Shown here one piece after another: positions 8,701 to 18,287 of a stretch of DNA of 27,555 nucleotides. The stretch lies in assembly GCA_017455085.1 (NCBI GenBank), contig JAFTBT010000157.1, forward strand, positions 1 to 27,555, written 5' to 3'. Origin of the DNA: Synergistaceae bacterium (GTDB taxonomy: Bacteria; Synergistota; Synergistia; Synergistales; Aminobacteriaceae). The notes under the pieces are model-generated. The model searched no databases. It was given only the letters and a program-made list of their open reading frames with translations, and had not been told where the DNA came from. The number at the start of each line of letters is the position of its first letter. Within the stretch, counting starts at the first letter, position 1. The position numbers and the translations under genes are program-made.

Positions 8701-8733
8701 TTAACGCTGAGAGCTGAGAACAACAAAAACATG

Positions 8734-8739
8734 TATAAT
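8734..8739 (+). promoter_or_regulatory. -10 box for the alcohol dehydrogenase
   Basis: A perfect TATAAT lies 37 nt before the ATG at 8777, with no recognisable -35. A strong SD AGGAGG (8763-8768) precedes the start by 8 nt. Confidence 0.5.
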
Positions 8740-8776
8740 TTCCGAAACCACATCAATTTTTCAGGAGGATATACAC

Positions 8777-9943
8777 ATGCATAATTTCCAGTGGATCAGC
8801 CCCACAAAGCTAATTTTCGGCAAAGATACCGTCAAGGAACTCGAAGCCCCTCTCAAGGCCGCAGGTGTCAAAGGCGTATTGCTGGTGTACGGCGGTAAAG
8901 GCACGTTCAAGAGCGGCGCATACGAACAGGTTACCAGTATACTCAAACACGCAGGTATAGCTTTCTCCGACCTCAACGACGTAAAACCCAATCCCCTCGT
9001 CAGCAAAGCCCGTGAAGGTGTCGCCCGCGTAAAAGCTGGAGGCATAGACGCAATAATCCCCATCGGCGGAGGCAGTGCTTTCGACACAGCAAAGGCCGTT
9101 GCTGCAGGAGCATGTTACTCCGGAGACATTTGGGACATCTACGCAGGAAAAGCAAAACTCACTGACGCTATGCCCATCTATGGAATACTCACTGCTTCAG
9201 CGTCATCGAGCGAAGTTAACGGCATCTCTGTGCTGAGCAATCCGGAGACTCAGGACAAAATCTCCATGAGCGGCCTGTGCCTGTACCCGAAAATCTCGGT
9301 GATAGACCCGACATTCCAGATCACCTTGCCCGAAAAACAGACTGTATACGGCGGAATAGATATTATTGCTCACGTTCTGGAGAGAGTTTTAGACGGCGAT
9401 GAAGGAAATGAATTGCTGGATGAACAGAGTTACGCACTTATCCGCTCCATGATGGAAGTGATTCCGGAACTGATCGAGAACCCAAAGGACTACGATGCGC
9501 GCGCAGAATATGCTATGGCGGGGATGATGGCTCATTCAGGATTCTTGTCGCTTGGCCGGAGGACGAGGGGAGATTTTTCGTCACACAAGCTCGGACACTC
9601 CATAAGCCTGCTGTACGGTGCAGCACATGGCGCGAGTCTGTCGGTGGTTATGCCTGCGTGGTCGAGGCATCTGTACACGTACAACCCTGTTCCGTTCGCG
9701 AGGCTGGGTGAAGGAATCTTTGACATTTACGACGGCGAGGACGAGGACAGAGCTTTGGAGGCTATCGAGTCGCTTGAGGACTTTTTCAGGGAGATCAACG
9801 CTCCGACAACATTGCGGGAACTTGGCCTGAAGGAGGATGACATACAGAAACTTGCGGACAATGCAGGAAAACTTTTGCCATACGGAAGCCTGAAGGAGCT
9901 TACTGCTGAGGACATACTGGAGATCTACAAGCTGGCGTATTAG
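8777..9943 (+). CDS. Iron-containing alcohol dehydrogenase (YqhD/BdhA type)
   Basis: Group III, metal-dependent NAD(P)H alcohol dehydrogenase that interconverts aldehydes and alcohols; in anaerobes it often disposes of reducing power or detoxifies aldehydes. At 388 residues it matches the butanol dehydrogenase/YqhD subfamily. The nucleotide-binding motif GGGSAFDTAK is at 97-106. Metal ligands fit D195 and H199 (in GGIDIIAH), H270 (SSHKLGH) and H284 (AAHG). AGGAGG 8 nt before the ATG sets the start. It is monocistronic, with a promoter inside a repeat-bearing divergent region and a strong terminator behind it. The exact substrate cannot be read from sequence. Confidence 0.93.
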   Translation: MHNFQWISPTKLIFGKDTVKELEAPLKAAGVKGVLLVYGGKGTFKSGAYEQVTSILKHAGIAFSDLNDVKPNPLVSKAREGVARVKAGGIDAIIPIGGGSAFDTAKAVAAGACYSGDIWDIYAGKAKLTDAMPIYGILTASASSSEVNGISVLSNPETQDKISMSGLCLYPKISVIDPTFQITLPEKQTVYGGIDIIAHVLERVLDGDEGNELLDEQSYALIRSMMEVIPELIENPKDYDARAEYAMAGMMAHSGFLSLGRRTRGDFSSHKLGHSISLLYGAAHGASLSVVMPAWSRHLYTYNPVPFARLGEGIFDIYDGEDEDRALEAIESLEDFFREINAPTTLRELGLKEDDIQKLADNAGKLLPYGSLKELTAEDILEIYKLAY

Positions 9944-9953
9944 TGAAAAACTT

Positions 9954-9990
9954 ATCCCCTTGTCTTTTGCGGGACAGGGGGGTATTTTTG
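9954..9990. terminator. Bidirectional terminator between alcohol dehydrogenase and GNAT gene
   Basis: An 11-bp stem (ATCCCCTTGTC with GACAGGGGGGT, two wobble pairs) and an 8-nt loop, followed by ATTTTTG on the plus strand. A GTTTTTC run flanks it on the minus strand, so it can serve both convergent genes. Confidence 0.85.
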
Positions 9991-10002
9991 TCGGAAGGGC
10001 TG

Positions 10003-10524
10003 CTAGCTATTTATTGATGCTTTGAGTCTTCGCAGTTCATCGTCAAAGCTGAAGAACCATCTTTCTGCGTTTTCGTCCACAAGCACACCTCCACATTTCT
10101 CGTGTACAGTTTTTGATGGGGGATTGGTTTTCTCGACTGTTGAGAATACTTCTGCTATGCCGAGTTCACACGCAGCCTTGAGCAATGCACCGAACAAGTA
10201 CGTACCGTAACCCTTGCCCCTGAATGTCCTAGAGATGCCATAGCCTATATTGCCGCCGAAGAGCCTCGATTGTGCAGTGACTTTCTCTCGTAACCTGCCG
10301 TAACCTACTGGGATATTGTTTGCGAAAAGCCAGAATGTCCATTGTTTGACGTAGCCTGCTGGGAGCATTTCACCTTTTGACCACGCATATTGTTTTGCGC
10401 ACCATTCAGCAAATTCATCACGAGTCATGCCGTGAGGTTCATTGTTGAATTTATTCTCATCGCGTCCGATGTCCTGAGTCATGCTGTAAATTGCTTCATT
10501 GCTGCCGTCTTCCGGGACAAGCAT
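10003..10524 (-). CDS. GNAT-family N-acetyltransferase, probably phase-variable
   Basis: Acetyl-CoA-dependent acyltransferase of unknown acceptor. The acetyl-CoA loop is seen in GYGISRTFRGKGYGTYL (R-G-K-G-Y-G), and the following helix and NPPSKTVHEKCGG match the family's last strands. The ORF as it stands starts at ATG 10524 with no SD and seems to lack most of the first beta strand. A much better start, ATG 10565 with AAGGAGG 10 nt upstream, is 41 nt away and out of frame across (CAGAG)4. With three (or six) units the frames join, giving an N-terminus continuing into PLCVRMLVPED, which looks like a normal GNAT first strand. As sequenced, translation from 10565 stops after 28 codons, so the gene appears OFF. 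Confidence 0.85.
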   Translation of the reverse strand: MLVPEDGSNEAIYSMTQDIGRDENKFNNEPHGMTRDEFAEWCAKQYAWSKGEMLPAGYVKQWTFWLFANNIPVGYGRLREKVTAQSRLFGGNIGYGISRTFRGKGYGTYLFGALLKAACELGIAEVFSTVEKTNPPSKTVHEKCGGVLVDENAERWFFSFDDELRRLKASINS

Positions 10525-10540
10525 TCGGACACAAAGAGGC

Positions 10541-10563
10541 TGCTCTGCTCTGCTCTGCTCTGC
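10541..10563 (-). repeat. Pentanucleotide microsatellite (CAGAG)4CAG at the start of the GNAT gene
   Basis: On the plus strand it reads TGCTC four times plus TGC. It starts at the second codon after ATG 10565. Changing the unit number moves the downstream frame: three or six units are in frame with the acetyltransferase, four (present) or five are not. This arrangement is typical of slipped-strand phase variation. Confidence 0.85.
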
Positions 10564-10582
10564 ATTATTATATGTCCTCCTT
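10563..10582 (-). promoter_or_regulatory. Strong RBS and start codon ahead of the microsatellite
   Basis: Minus strand: AAGGAGG (10582-10576), 10 nt, then ATG (10565-10563). This is the only good SD for the GNAT gene, and it drives the frame that runs through the repeat. Confidence 0.75.
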
Positions 10583-10590
10583 CAAAAAGT

Positions 10591-10715
10591 CAAGTGTGTT
10601 TTTGTGGAATATATGCTGCATTATTATAGTATATAGCCTCTGATTTTGTGTTATTTCGTCAAGAGTATATGGCATTCTGATTTTGCACCGTTTTTTCAGG
10701 AGTATATAGCTTCTA
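10591..10715. repeat. Degenerate tandem array with 36-37 bp period (array 2)
   Basis: Unit A at 10630-10665 (TATATAGCCTCTGATTTTGT...), unit B at 10666-10702 (TATATGGCATTCTGATTTTG...) and a partial unit C from 10703 (TATATAGCTTCT...). A further diverged copy at 10591-10620 (AGTGTGTTTTTGTGGAATAT) closely matches the unit of array 1. Unit C runs into the last codons of the small membrane protein gene. Confidence 0.75.
10623..10628 (-). promoter_or_regulatory. -10 box for the GNAT gene
   Basis: A perfect TATAAT on the minus strand about 58 nt before ATG 10565, lying inside the array 2 repeat. No clear -35 was found. Confidence 0.4.
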
Positions 10716-10934
10716 CTTTTTCCGCCCCTTCGTCAGGAACAGCCACCCCTGCCACATCCCAAACCCCGCCACAACAGGCAAAGCACACACCGCAGCAATC
10801 ACCGGCCACCCTTCGGACACCAGCCAGTTCATCAGCCACACTCCCAAAAACGCATACCCCGCTACCACCAGCCCAGCAGACAGCACTCGCCCAAACATCA
10901 CTACTTCACGAAGATTCTCCGGCTTCAGCTTCAT
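10713..10934 (-). CDS. Small two-helix membrane protein, AtpZ/AtpI-like
   Basis: 73 residues with two strong hydrophobic helices (about 15-38 and 44-66), a basic C-terminus (TKGRKK) and the pattern G-x-W-L ... P ... AGFGMWQG. This resembles AtpZ/ATP synthase gene 1 proteins, which help F-type ATP synthase assembly or ion transport. No ATP synthase genes are present here, so the assignment rests on pattern only. It starts 6 bp after the rsmG stop; the SD GGGAG overlaps the rsmG TGA, so it is the last gene of that operon. Its 3' end falls within the 36-bp repeat array. Confidence 0.6.
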   Translation of the reverse strand: MKLKPENLREVVMFGRVLSAGLVVAGYAFLGVWLMNWLVSEGWPVIAAVCALPVVAGFGMWQGWLFLTKGRKK

Positions 10935-10940
10935 GCAGTC

Positions 10941-11582
10941 TCACTCCCAAAAATATTTTGTCCCTGCGAGGCCGACTCTTCGAGGGAAATTCGCAGGACA
11001 CTTCTTGACTTTCTCCCACACTAATACGCATTTGGACTCCCCGCCGTAAAAGTGTAACGCTGGTTTGCTCAGGCCAAGCATTCCCCATTTGTCAGCTACT
11101 TCAGAAATTTCTTCGTGGACTTTTTCGCCCTTGAACGTCAGCACACGTCCGCCCACCCTCACCAGCGGAGAAAGCAGCTCCGCACACACACCTGCACTCG
11201 CCAATGCTCTCGCTCCGGCCAAGTCGAAACTTTCACGGTGACTCTTCGCGAAATCCTCACTCCTTGCGCAAATCACACTCACGTTCGGGATCTCCAGAGC
11301 CACAAGAATCTCACGCACTGCCTCACACTTTTTGTTGACGCTGTCCAGAAGAGTCACGCTAATATCCGGTCTATATACTGCCCACACGATTCCGGGAAGG
11401 CCTCCTCCGCTGCCTACGTCTAGGACTTTTCCGGACTTAGGGAGATATTCCAGCGAAGGCATACAGTCCTCAATCTGGAGGATATATATTTCGTCAGTGC
11501 CGCGTGTGCCTGTGAGTCTTGCGCGTGTGCAGGAGGCAAGGAGTTCTGCGTATTTATAGAGTGTGGATTTTTGCGGGTTCAT
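10941..11582 (-). CDS. rsmG: 16S rRNA (guanine-527-N7)-methyltransferase RsmG
   Basis: SAM-dependent enzyme that methylates G527 in the 530 loop of 16S rRNA; in other bacteria its loss gives low-level streptomycin resistance. At 213 residues it has normal length. The SAM site DVGSGGGLPGI (55-65), LLDSVNKKC (78-86), RSEDF and the RALA stretch with its conserved arginine are all visible. The start is ATG 11582 with only a weak SD, so translation may depend on the upstream gene: the ancestral frame of the HEPN-nitroreductase would end at TAA 11556-11554, inside rsmG. Confidence 0.93.
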   Translation of the reverse strand: MNPQKSTLYKYAELLASCTRARLTGTRGTDEIYILQIEDCMPSLEYLPKSGKVLDVGSGGGLPGIVWAVYRPDISVTLLDSVNKKCEAVREILVALEIPNVSVICARSEDFAKSHRESFDLAGARALASAGVCAELLSPLVRVGGRVLTFKGEKVHEEISEVADKWGMLGLSKPALHFYGGESKCVLVWEKVKKCPANFPRRVGLAGTKYFWE

Positions 11583-11613
11583 ATCTGTCTTCTTGAGGGC
11601 GTTTGTTGACGGG

Positions 11614-12486
11614 CTAGCCTATGGGAATAATCGTGAAGGGTTTGTAAGTTTCGGGGAGCTTGAGAATCTCAGCAACTGCATTCATGCGTTCGGGGATTGG
11701 CGCGATTCCGATCATGACCGCTCCGAGTCCGAGTTCTTCAGCTTCAAGCAGAATGTTTTGTGTTGCGATGGCCATATCTATTTGCACCATGAGGGGAGCC
11801 TTGAGATTCTCGGTGTTCCAGCAGGGTACTATGACTACTGGAGCATTTGCGGCGGGACGTGAGTACGGTGAGACCTGAGAGAGACGAGTGATGATGTCTT
11901 TGTCGTCAGTGACCCAGAACTCCCAAGGCTGCTGGTTTTGTGCGGAAGGTGCGGCCATAGCTGCGCGGAGAATCTTGATGATGTATTTGCTCTCTACGGG
12001 GCGGGACTGGAAATTTCTGGTGCTTGTGCGTGTGAATATTGCGCTGGGGATTTGCTTTCTCATTTCTGCCCAGCGTGATCTCAAATATGGCCGCAAAGTA
12101 TTGATAATTTCCCCTGCACTGTCTATCTGCTTTTGAGCATCATCGGCACTCACAACATAAAAGCCTTCATGGTCAGCATACTTTCTCAGTTTGAACACGT
12201 TATCAATCAGCTTCGATAAATTCCTGTCAAGAATATTCGTCCTGAGGTAATCATACTTGAAACGTGATATTACTCCTGAATGTTTTGCTGATTCGAAGCC
12301 ATCAAGTTCTGTTACTGAAAGAAGAGCGTAGAATGCAGCATAGTATGACCTGCTTGCTGATGCGTTCATATGTTCTGAGTCGAAAAGTTCCTGCGCAACG
12401 TTCAATTCCTCTTGTGCTCTGTCAAAACGGTACATTGACAAATTAAGCCAATGTCTCGCCACGTCTAAGCTGCTTTTTTTGTCCAT
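11614..12486 (-). CDS. HEPN domain fused to a nitroreductase-like domain (C-terminus truncated by amber codon)
   Basis: Residues 1-137 form a HEPN domain: helices with SRSYYAAFYALL (45-56) and the R-x4-H motif R101-KYAD-H106, which in HEPN toxins is the RNase active site. Residues 148-290 form an FMN nitroreductase domain: IFTRTSTRNF (150-159), ILRAAMAAPSAQNQQPWEF (172-190) and GLGAVMIG. Such oxidoreductases reduce nitro groups, quinones or flavins with NAD(P)H. A TAG at 11616-11614 ends it at IPIG. The same frame continues for 19 codons (PVNKRPQEDRYEP...) to a TAA at 11556, which looks like a normal nitroreductase tail, so a Tyr codon probably became TAG. It overlaps the upstream MNT gene by 22 bp. 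No SD is seen before the internal Met142, arguing for a true fusion. Confidence 0.85.
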   Translation of the reverse strand: MDKKSSLDVARHWLNLSMYRFDRAQEELNVAQELFDSEHMNASASRSYYAAFYALLSVTELDGFESAKHSGVISRFKYDYLRTNILDRNLSKLIDNVFKLRKYADHEGFYVVSADDAQKQIDSAGEIINTLRPYLRSRWAEMRKQIPSAIFTRTSTRNFQSRPVESKYIIKILRAAMAAPSAQNQQPWEFWVTDDKDIITRLSQVSPYSRPAANAPVVIVPCWNTENLKAPLMVQIDMAIATQNILLEAEELGLGAVMIGIAPIPERMNAVAEILKLPETYKPFTIIPIG

Positions 12487-12815
12487 AATACTATCCCGTC
12501 TTTCTCTATATTCCTGTAGAAAAGTTTTACAGGTTTCAACTCGTTATAGCTGTTTTCGTCAATGGGTATAATTTGGAAAAGTGTACCATACTTCAAATCA
12601 TACTCCCATAAATCACCGAACGCGTCCCATCTGTAGGGCTTCGCAGTCAGCACAGCTATATCCACGTCAGACTCCCACGTGTTATTGCCCCTCGCTACCG
12701 AGCTGTACAGTATTATCTTCACTGCGTCATCCCCCACAACAGACAGAATCGCCCTCAAAATGTCGTCAAACATCTCTTTATCCGCAAGGGTTTTCCTCTC
12801 TGGATGATCCATCAT
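12465..12815 (-). CDS. MNT-type minimal nucleotidyltransferase (antitoxin-like partner of HEPN)
   Basis: Polymerase-beta-type nucleotidyltransferase of 116 residues. The core motif is SSVARG (38-43) followed by SDVDIAVL (49-56) with acidic residues D50 and D52; the usual GSxARG has lost its first Gly (Y-S-S instead of F/Y-G-S). In known MNT/HEPN (MntA/HepT, type VII) toxin-antitoxin pairs the MNT protein AMPylates and silences the HEPN RNase. Here it overlaps the HEPN gene by 22 bp. Its ATG follows the hisB TGA directly (TGAATG), with an SD-like AGGGGGTGA inside hisB. Activity as antitoxin is inferred from context. Confidence 0.85.
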   Translation of the reverse strand: MMDHPERKTLADKEMFDDILRAILSVVGDDAVKIILYSSVARGNNTWESDVDIAVLTAKPYRWDAFGDLWEYDLKYGTLFQIIPIDENSYNELKPVKLFYRNIEKDGIVLWTKKAA

Positions 12816-13403
12816 TCATATCACCCCCTTTGTTGATGGGATCTCTCCTGCATATTCCGGAATCACCTTCACCGCCTGAGCTATAGCCCTCCCCGCAGAC
12901 TTATACGCTCCCTCGATTATGTGGTGTGCATTCGTCCCCGCTAACTGCCTGAAGTGCAGCGTACACAGCCCATTCCTCACGAACCCCAGCCAAAACTCCT
13001 GAGCTAGTTCCGTGTCAAAATCTCCCACCTTCTGCGCAGATATATTCATCTCCCAGCCGAGATATGCCCTTCCGGAAAAATCTATTGCTGTGAGAATCAG
13101 TGCCTCATCCATCGGCAGAATCATACTCCCGTAACGCGTAATGCCCCGTTTCTCACCGAGTGCCTCCGAAAACGCAAGCCCCAAACATATCCCGACATCC
13201 TCAACAGTGTGGTGAAAGTCCACGTGATAATCGCCACTGCACTTCACGGCCAAGTCAAACCTTCCGTGCGCCGCAAAAAGTGTCAGCATGTGGTTCAGAA
13301 ATCCGCATCCCGTAGCAATATCGCTCTTGCCTGTGCCGTCAAGATTCAGAGTCAGGGTTATTGCCGTCTCCTTAGTGTTCCGAGAAATTTCACCTACTCT
13401 CAC
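12816..13403 (-). CDS. hisB: Imidazoleglycerol-phosphate dehydratase
   Basis: Dehydrates imidazoleglycerol phosphate to imidazoleacetol phosphate (histidine pathway, manganese enzyme). Single-domain form of 195 residues without the phosphatase part. Metal motifs HHTVED (64-69) and NAHHIIEG in the C-terminal half are intact. The usual GFFDHML reads GFLNHML, an Asp-to-Asn change next to a metal histidine. I start it at GTG 13403, which has AAGGGGG 9 nt upstream and gives the family N-terminus RVGEISRNTKET; TTG codons at 13412 and 13409 lie too close to the SD. It overlaps hisC by 14 bp. The product feeds the reaction before HisC. Confidence 0.95.
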   Translation of the reverse strand: MRVGEISRNTKETAITLTLNLDGTGKSDIATGCGFLNHMLTLFAAHGRFDLAVKCSGDYHVDFHHTVEDVGICLGLAFSEALGEKRGITRYGSMILPMDEALILTAIDFSGRAYLGWEMNISAQKVGDFDTELAQEFWLGFVRNGLCTLHFRQLAGTNAHHIIEGAYKSAGRAIAQAVKVIPEYAGEIPSTKGVI

Positions 13404-14457
13404 GCCCAACAACCCCCTTCATCACCTCAAGTAGTACTTGCATCTGTTCCGCAGTGCCTATCGTGATTCTGTTCCAGTCATCCAGAACAAACGGGCTGCT
13501 GAAGTGCCGAACCACTACCCTGAAGCGTTTTAGTGCCTCGTAGATTTTCGCGCCTGATACAGTTTTGTGCTTTGCGAACAGGAAATTAGTGCTGGAGTCC
13601 AGTACCTCGAAGCCCATATCACGCAGACGATTCCTTGTGTTGTCGCGGACACGGCATATCACGTTGATGTTCCTGCGGGTGTATTCTTCGTCCTCGAGTG
13701 CGCCTAACGCTGCTGCCTGAGTCATGCCGTTGACGTTGTAGGGAGCTATGGCATTCTTGAGGGTGCGGAGGTCCTGTGCGAGAGCGTCATTGCACATGCA
13801 CCAGCCCAGTCTTGCGCCGGCGAGTGACCGAGACTTTGAGAACGTCCGGACTACTATAACGTTTGGGTACTTGTTGATGAATCTGACTGCTGATTTTCCG
13901 CCAAAGTCTATATATGCTTCGTCAATGACTATGAGGCTGTCGGGGTTTGAGGAAATTATCAGCTCAAGCTCTCCGGTGTCGAGTGCGATGCCTGTGGGAG
14001 CGTTTGGGTTGGCGAGAAAAACAGTACGGCCCTCAAGGTCAGTGTAGTCCTCCGTGAGAATCCGGAAGTCCCTCAATGGGAGTGTGATGTACTTTACGCC
14101 GTGAAGACCAGCGAGAATCTTGTAGAACGAGTACGTGATGTCTGGGAAAGCTGCTCCGTGTTCGCACAGGCCCATGAAGATGAAGCTGAGGATTTCGTCC
14201 GAGCCGTTGCCTAATATGATGTTGGAGGGCTTGATGTCGAGGATGCGGGCGATTTTTTCTGCGAGCTGTGAGCAGTCGGGATCGGGGTAGTAGTTGAGTG
14301 ATTCTGCGGCTTTGTGTGCGTAGGCGATGGCTTTAGGTGATGGAGGGAAGGGAGACTCGTTTGTGTTGAGTCTGATGCAGCCCTTGAGGGAGTCGATTTC
14401 TTCGCTGGTGTCATACGGAGTTAGAGATGAGAACTTAGAGTGCATAAACTTGGTCAT
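13390..14457 (-). CDS. hisC: Histidinol-phosphate aminotransferase
   Basis: PLP-dependent class II aminotransferase (fold type I) that converts imidazoleacetol phosphate and glutamate to histidinol phosphate. At 355 residues it has normal length. It shows LNTNESPFPPSP (30-41), ANPNAPTG (149-156), IDEAYIDF (178-185) and the PLP lysine K208 in TFSKSRSLAGARLG. The ATG has no close SD, only GGAAGGA about 16 nt away, so translation may be weak. First gene of a run that continues through hisB, MNT, HEPN-nitroreductase, rsmG and the small membrane protein. No other his genes are in the window. Confidence 0.95.
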   Translation of the reverse strand: MTKFMHSKFSSLTPYDTSEEIDSLKGCIRLNTNESPFPPSPKAIAYAHKAAESLNYYPDPDCSQLAEKIARILDIKPSNIILGNGSDEILSFIFMGLCEHGAAFPDITYSFYKILAGLHGVKYITLPLRDFRILTEDYTDLEGRTVFLANPNAPTGIALDTGELELIISSNPDSLIVIDEAYIDFGGKSAVRFINKYPNVIVVRTFSKSRSLAGARLGWCMCNDALAQDLRTLKNAIAPYNVNGMTQAAALGALEDEEYTRRNINVICRVRDNTRNRLRDMGFEVLDSSTNFLFAKHKTVSGAKIYEALKRFRVVVRHFSSPFVLDDWNRITIGTAEQMQVLLEVMKGVVGRESR

Positions 14458-14497
14458 GATATGCTGGTGAAAATCCTTCCTGTGAAAATTTTTGCGT

Positions 14498-14506
14498 ATA
14501 ATATCA
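14498..14506 (-). promoter_or_regulatory. Extended -10 promoter for the hisC operon
   Basis: Minus strand TGATATTAT about 41 nt before the hisC ATG: a TGn extended -10 with no good -35 at 17 nt. The downstream AAAAATTTTCA resembles the sequence following the hisS -10. Confidence 0.45.
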
Positions 14507-14592
14507 CAACAATTCCCATGGAAAATATCGCGTTCATAATGAAAAAGTTATCTGTGTAAAATATGATGCTGTATGAATTTATGGGCAGTTTT

Positions 14593-14616
14593 TGTAGTTG
14601 TAAATGTAGTTGTAAA
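14593..14616. repeat. 12-bp tandem duplication
   Basis: TGTAGTTGTAAA occurs twice back to back in the hisC/bgl gap (14458-14687). Apart from the hisC promoter, I see nothing else assignable in that gap. Confidence 0.7.
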
Positions 14617-14687
14617 AGCGGCCATCACTCGGACAGCCACTATATCTCATTATGCGTAAAGTACTATATCACGTGTCAGGTGCTTGA

Positions 14688-18027
<3,340 letters not shown>

Positions 18028-18083
18028 TACTTAAGTACACGATCCTTATCGTAAAGAATGTTGTGAAAATTTGGAATGGCTTT

Positions 18084-18112
18084 ATTGTAACAATGTGATT
18101 TTCCCGGCGCAA
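18084..18112 (-). promoter_or_regulatory. Sigma-70-type promoter for the bgl operon
   Basis: Minus strand: TTGCGC (18112-18107), 17-nt spacer, TACAAT (18089-18084), with TG one base before the -10. The -10 lies in an 11-bp palindrome ATTGTAACAAT (18084-18094) that could be an operator. It points toward the EIIBCA start, about 57 nt away. I saw no clear antiterminator hairpin. Confidence 0.6.
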
Positions 18113-18167
18113 TAAGTGTAGTTTTGTATGAATGATATTATTGCGGCCAAGTATGGCATAGACTCTG

Positions 18168-18246
18168 TGACGGAGGAATTTTTGCTTTGTCGACTGCTAC
18201 ACAGAAAAGTATCATCACACCCCCATTGACGGAGGAATTTTTTGCT
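18168..18246 (+). repeat. Two direct copies of an SD-containing 19-20 bp sequence
   Basis: TGACGGAGGAATTTTTGCT at 18168-18186 recurs at 18227-18246 with one more T, spaced 59 bp. Each holds a GGAGG. The first precedes a 20-codon TTG-started frame whose TGA overlaps the ATG at 18249; the second precedes that ATG by 13 nt. It may be a duplicated leader of the nucleotidyltransferase gene. Confidence 0.6.
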
Positions 18247-18287
18247 CTATGATTTTCTCATCCCATATTATAGAAAGAGAATACATT

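Noticed and set aside
10646..10712. Small RNA in the GNAT upstream region
   Set aside because: I see a -10 box but no stem-loop with a T run, and the sequence is explained by tandem repeats.
14497..14502. Plus-strand TATAAT promoter upstream of hisC
   Set aside because: There is no plus-strand gene for kilobases downstream; the same bases form the minus-strand extended -10 for hisC.
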